Below are positions 63,600 to 64,000 of a DNA stretch of 64,000 nucleotides, one piece after another; the first letter of the stretch is position 1; every line of letters starts with the position of its first letter. The notes beneath the pieces are model-generated. The model had not been told where the DNA came from, made no database searches, and saw nothing but the letters and a program-made list of their open reading frames with translations. Source of the stretch: Phenylobacterium montanum (GTDB taxonomy: Bacteria > Pseudomonadota > Alphaproteobacteria > Caulobacterales > Caulobacteraceae). The stretch is taken from positions 248,001 through 312,000 of the forward strand of contig NZ_CP073078.1 of NCBI RefSeq assembly GCF_018135625.1, in the 5' to 3' direction. Made by a program: the position numbers and the translations under genes.

Positions 63600-64000
63600 T
63601 CAGCCGCCGAACAGCTGGCCGGGCAGGGCGCCGACCACCGAGGCGGTCATGCAGGTGGCCAGGAACCCGGCCAGCATGGCCTTCCACACCATGCCCATGA
63701 CCTCGATGCGCCGGCCGGGAACCAGGACGCTGTAGCCGGCGACATTGATGCCGACCGAGGCGATGTTGGCGAAGCCGCACAGGGCGTAGGTCATGATCAT
63801 GCGGCTGCGGTCGGACAGGGCGGCCGGCGCCACGTGGCTCATGTGGATGAAGGCGCTGAACTCGGTCAGCACCAGCTTCACGCCCAGGAGTTGGCCGGCG
63901 GCGGGCGCCTCCTTCCAGGGGATGCCGATCGACCAGGCGAGGGGGGTGAAGAGGGCGCCCAGGGCCCGCTCGATGCTGAGCGGCGCGCCCTGGAAGGCCG
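63600..64000 (-). CDS. CNT-family nucleoside transporter (C-terminal part, cut by window edge)
   Basis: The last 133 codons of a concentrative nucleoside transporter (NupC family), which takes up nucleosides with a cation gradient. The CNT C-terminal domain is clear: APLSIERALGALFTPLAWSI, GIPWKEAPAAGQLLGVKLVL, TEFSAFIHMSHVAPAALSDR, then MIMTYALCGFANIASVGINV and a final helix, MVWKAMLAGFLATCMTASVV. The start is beyond the window. It lies upstream of the dehydrogenase gene on the same strand, 74 bases away. Confidence 0.93.
   Translation of the reverse strand, partial: AFQGAPLSIERALGALFTPLAWSIGIPWKEAPAAGQLLGVKLVLTEFSAFIHMSHVAPAALSDRSRMIMTYALCGFANIASVGINVAGYSVLVPGRRIEVMGMVWKAMLAGFLATCMTASVVGALPGQLFGG

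Overview
The window is high-GC, densely coding DNA from an alphaproteobacterium, very probably a member of the Caulobacteraceae (Caulobacter or Phenylobacterium type). This rests on gene content: an HfsDABC-like holdfast export module, a Tad/Cpa pilus cluster with Flp pilins, a TonB receptor of the Xanthomonas-Caulobacter type next to a GlcNAc locus, and TTAA-N7-TTAA-like (CtrA-type) boxes in front of pilin and other genes. No phage, integrase, insertion sequence or CRISPR array was seen.

Layout. 1-3.6 kb: enoyl-CoA hydratase (cut by the window edge), enolase, an Asp/Glu-racemase-family protein, an RcnB-like periplasmic protein and a Sel1-like small protein. 3.6-9.5 kb: polysaccharide export genes resembling hfsD, hfsA, hfsB and hfsC. 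The hfsD-like gene runs opposite to the others, with an MFS gene between them. 9.9-12.7 kb: cyclophilin, queA and tgt (queuosine pathway, overlapping genes), then tRNA-Lys. 12.7-14.4 kb: an AT-richer TPR protein and a secreted VOC protein.

14.4-31 kb is a complete N-acetylglucosamine/chitooligosaccharide catabolic locus. A TonB receptor would bring chitin fragments across the outer membrane, a GH20 hexosaminidase trims them, a PTS pair (EIICB-B plus an EIIA-HPr-EI fusion) imports and phosphorylates GlcNAc, NagA deacetylates and a SIS-domain NagB-II deaminates. NagX and an MFS protein offer a possible second entry route. Two near-identical GntR/UTRA regulators, each beside the same type of inverted repeat, probably control the whole set. 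31-36.5 kb: two convergent TPR-sulfotransferases, a 49-residue membrane protein with a TetR-type palindrome, a DUF3291 protein and a CPBP protease.

36.5-47.7 kb is the Tad pilus cluster, all on the minus strand: three pilA-type genes, cpaB, cpaC, a shortened cpaD-like gene, cpaE, cpaF, tadB, tadC, two TPR proteins and the prepilin peptidase cpaA. After an ABC exporter and a small CtrA-box gene (48-50.4 kb) come a GT-C-like membrane protein, two TadE-like genes and a TadG-like gene (50.4-54 kb), then an orphan KdpDE-like two-component pair (54.3-56.9 kb). 57.4-62.4 kb holds two tandem GT-C-like membrane proteins and a GT2 glycosyltransferase whose reading frame runs antisense into tRNA-Asn. 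The window ends with a quinone-oxidoreductase-like dehydrogenase and the end of a CNT nucleoside transporter gene.

All function calls come from reading the sequence and remembered family motifs; no database search was run.
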